A stretch of 7,262 nucleotides of DNA from Sphingobacteriales bacterium (lineage in GTDB: Bacteria > Bacteroidota > Bacteroidia > Sphingobacteriales > Sphingobacteriaceae), in NCBI GenBank assembly GCA_947478655.1, contig CANJWU010000056.1, positions 1-7,262 on the forward strand, read 5' to 3'. Under the pieces are notes generated by a model. It was not told the origin of the DNA and searched no databases. It saw only the letters and a program-made list of their open reading frames with translations. Both the position numbers and the translations under genes were made by a program. This document shows, piece after piece, positions 6,616 through 7,262 of the stretch (position 1 is the stretch's first letter; each line of letters begins with the position of its first letter).

Positions 6616-7262
6616 ATGAAAAATAAACTAATTATCACCTTAATGGCCTTACTGTTTACAGTAAGTGTAAGCTTTGCCCAAACGGAACCACCTTTAGATG
6701 GCGTGTACCAAAAGAGCAATGTAAGAACTGCAAGTGTTACATCTTATGCTCCTTTAAGAGAAGCAGATGTAATGTGGGCTAAACGCGTTTGGCGTGTAAT
6801 TGATTTGAGAGAAAAACAAAATCTCCCAATGACTTACCCTCGTGCAAAGCTAATCGATGTAGTTATGGACGCGGTATTAGCAGGAGAATTAACTGCTTAC
6901 AATCCTAATCCATCTGGTCCAAAAGATTTTGGCGATGAGTTTAAAGTGCCTATGACACCCGAAGAAGTGGCTGCTATTGGAGCGGGAAGCGATACTTTAG
7001 ATGTAGAGCAATTAGACGGTACATTCACTAAAGAAATTTCTACGCGTACTTTAAATAGAGATGACATTGTTGCTTATCGTTTAAAAGAAGAATGGTTCTT
7101 TGACAAACAACGTTCTATTTATGAGCCAAGAATTATTGGTGTAGCACCAGTTTATATCATGCGTAATTCTTCAGGAGAAGAAGTTGGTAAAGCTGCTTTG
7201 TTCTGGATTTACTTTAACGATGCAAGAAAAATTTTAGCGCAAGCAGAAGTTTTCAATCGTCA
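6616..7262 (+). CDS. gldN: T9SS ring protein GldN (PorN), cut by the window end
   Basis: GldN/PorN is a periplasmic protein that binds the GldK/PorK lipoprotein to form the ring complex of the T9SS and contacts the tip of GldM. The reading frame is open for 215 codons to the last base, so the C-terminal part is missing only because the window ends. A clear signal peptide covers residues 1-21 (SVSFA before QTEPP). Family features include the paired tryptophans in VMWAKRVWRVIDLREKQN (52-69), YPRAKLIDVV (74-83) and EEWFFDKQRSIYEPRIIGVAP (from 158). A low-conservation Asp/Glu-rich linker lies at about 104-135. The start ATG lies 18 bases after the gldM stop, preceded by a short inverted repeat. 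Codon use and base composition look like those of the upstream genes. Full-length homologues are roughly 300-360 residues, so perhaps a third is missing. Confidence 0.93.
   Translation, partial: MKNKLIITLMALLFTVSVSFAQTEPPLDGVYQKSNVRTASVTSYAPLREADVMWAKRVWRVIDLREKQNLPMTYPRAKLIDVVMDAVLAGELTAYNPNPSGPKDFGDEFKVPMTPEEVAAIGAGSDTLDVEQLDGTFTKEISTRTLNRDDIVAYRLKEEWFFDKQRSIYEPRIIGVAPVYIMRNSSGEEVGKAALFWIYFNDARKILAQAEVFNR

Overview
The window is AT-rich. Every gene is on the + strand and belongs to a family typical of the phylum Bacteroidota. Candidate promoters fit the Bacteroidota -33 TTTG / -7 TAnnTTTG pattern, and starts are preceded by A-rich sequence rather than Shine-Dalgarno motifs. The gene order (porP directly before gldK-L-M-N) and the protein sequences suggest a Sphingobacteriaceae-like organism such as Pedobacter. 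That placement is an inference, because no rRNA gene or lineage marker is present.

Region 1 (1-1781) holds a two-gene unit: a polytopic membrane protein of the DUF4271 type, then, after a 24-base gap, a uroporphyrinogen-III synthase family protein (HemD). A -7-like element lies at 68-75.

Region 2 (1782-2894) is a 165-base spacer followed by porP (PorP/SprF family). The spacer has a perfect 14-base palindrome, a very good promoter (1878-1908), and a strong stem-loop (1911-1933) that would sit at the extreme 5' end of the porP transcript.

Region 3 (2895-7262) starts with a 182-base spacer carrying a terminator-like hairpin, two copies of a 10-base direct repeat and a second good promoter (3004-3033). 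Then come gldK, gldL, gldM and the first 215 codons of gldN, which runs off the window end. The spacers of 69, 35 and 18 bases and the lack of terminators between them indicate one operon.

Together porP-gldKLMN encode the core of the type IX secretion system (T9SS). GldL and GldM form the proton-driven inner-membrane motor, with GldM reaching across the periplasm. GldK (lipoprotein) and GldN form the ring complex under the outer membrane. PorP/SprF is an outer-membrane protein tied to that complex. The system exports proteins with T9SS C-terminal domains and, in gliding species, drives adhesin movement.

The coding content is a known system, and I see no unknown one. The less ordinary material is in the spacers: the 5' leader hairpin, the palindrome, the split between porP and gldK, and the inverted repeat filling the gldM-gldN gap. 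The leftmost start for gldK (TTG at 3005) also lies inside a predicted promoter, so ATG 3077 is the better start.
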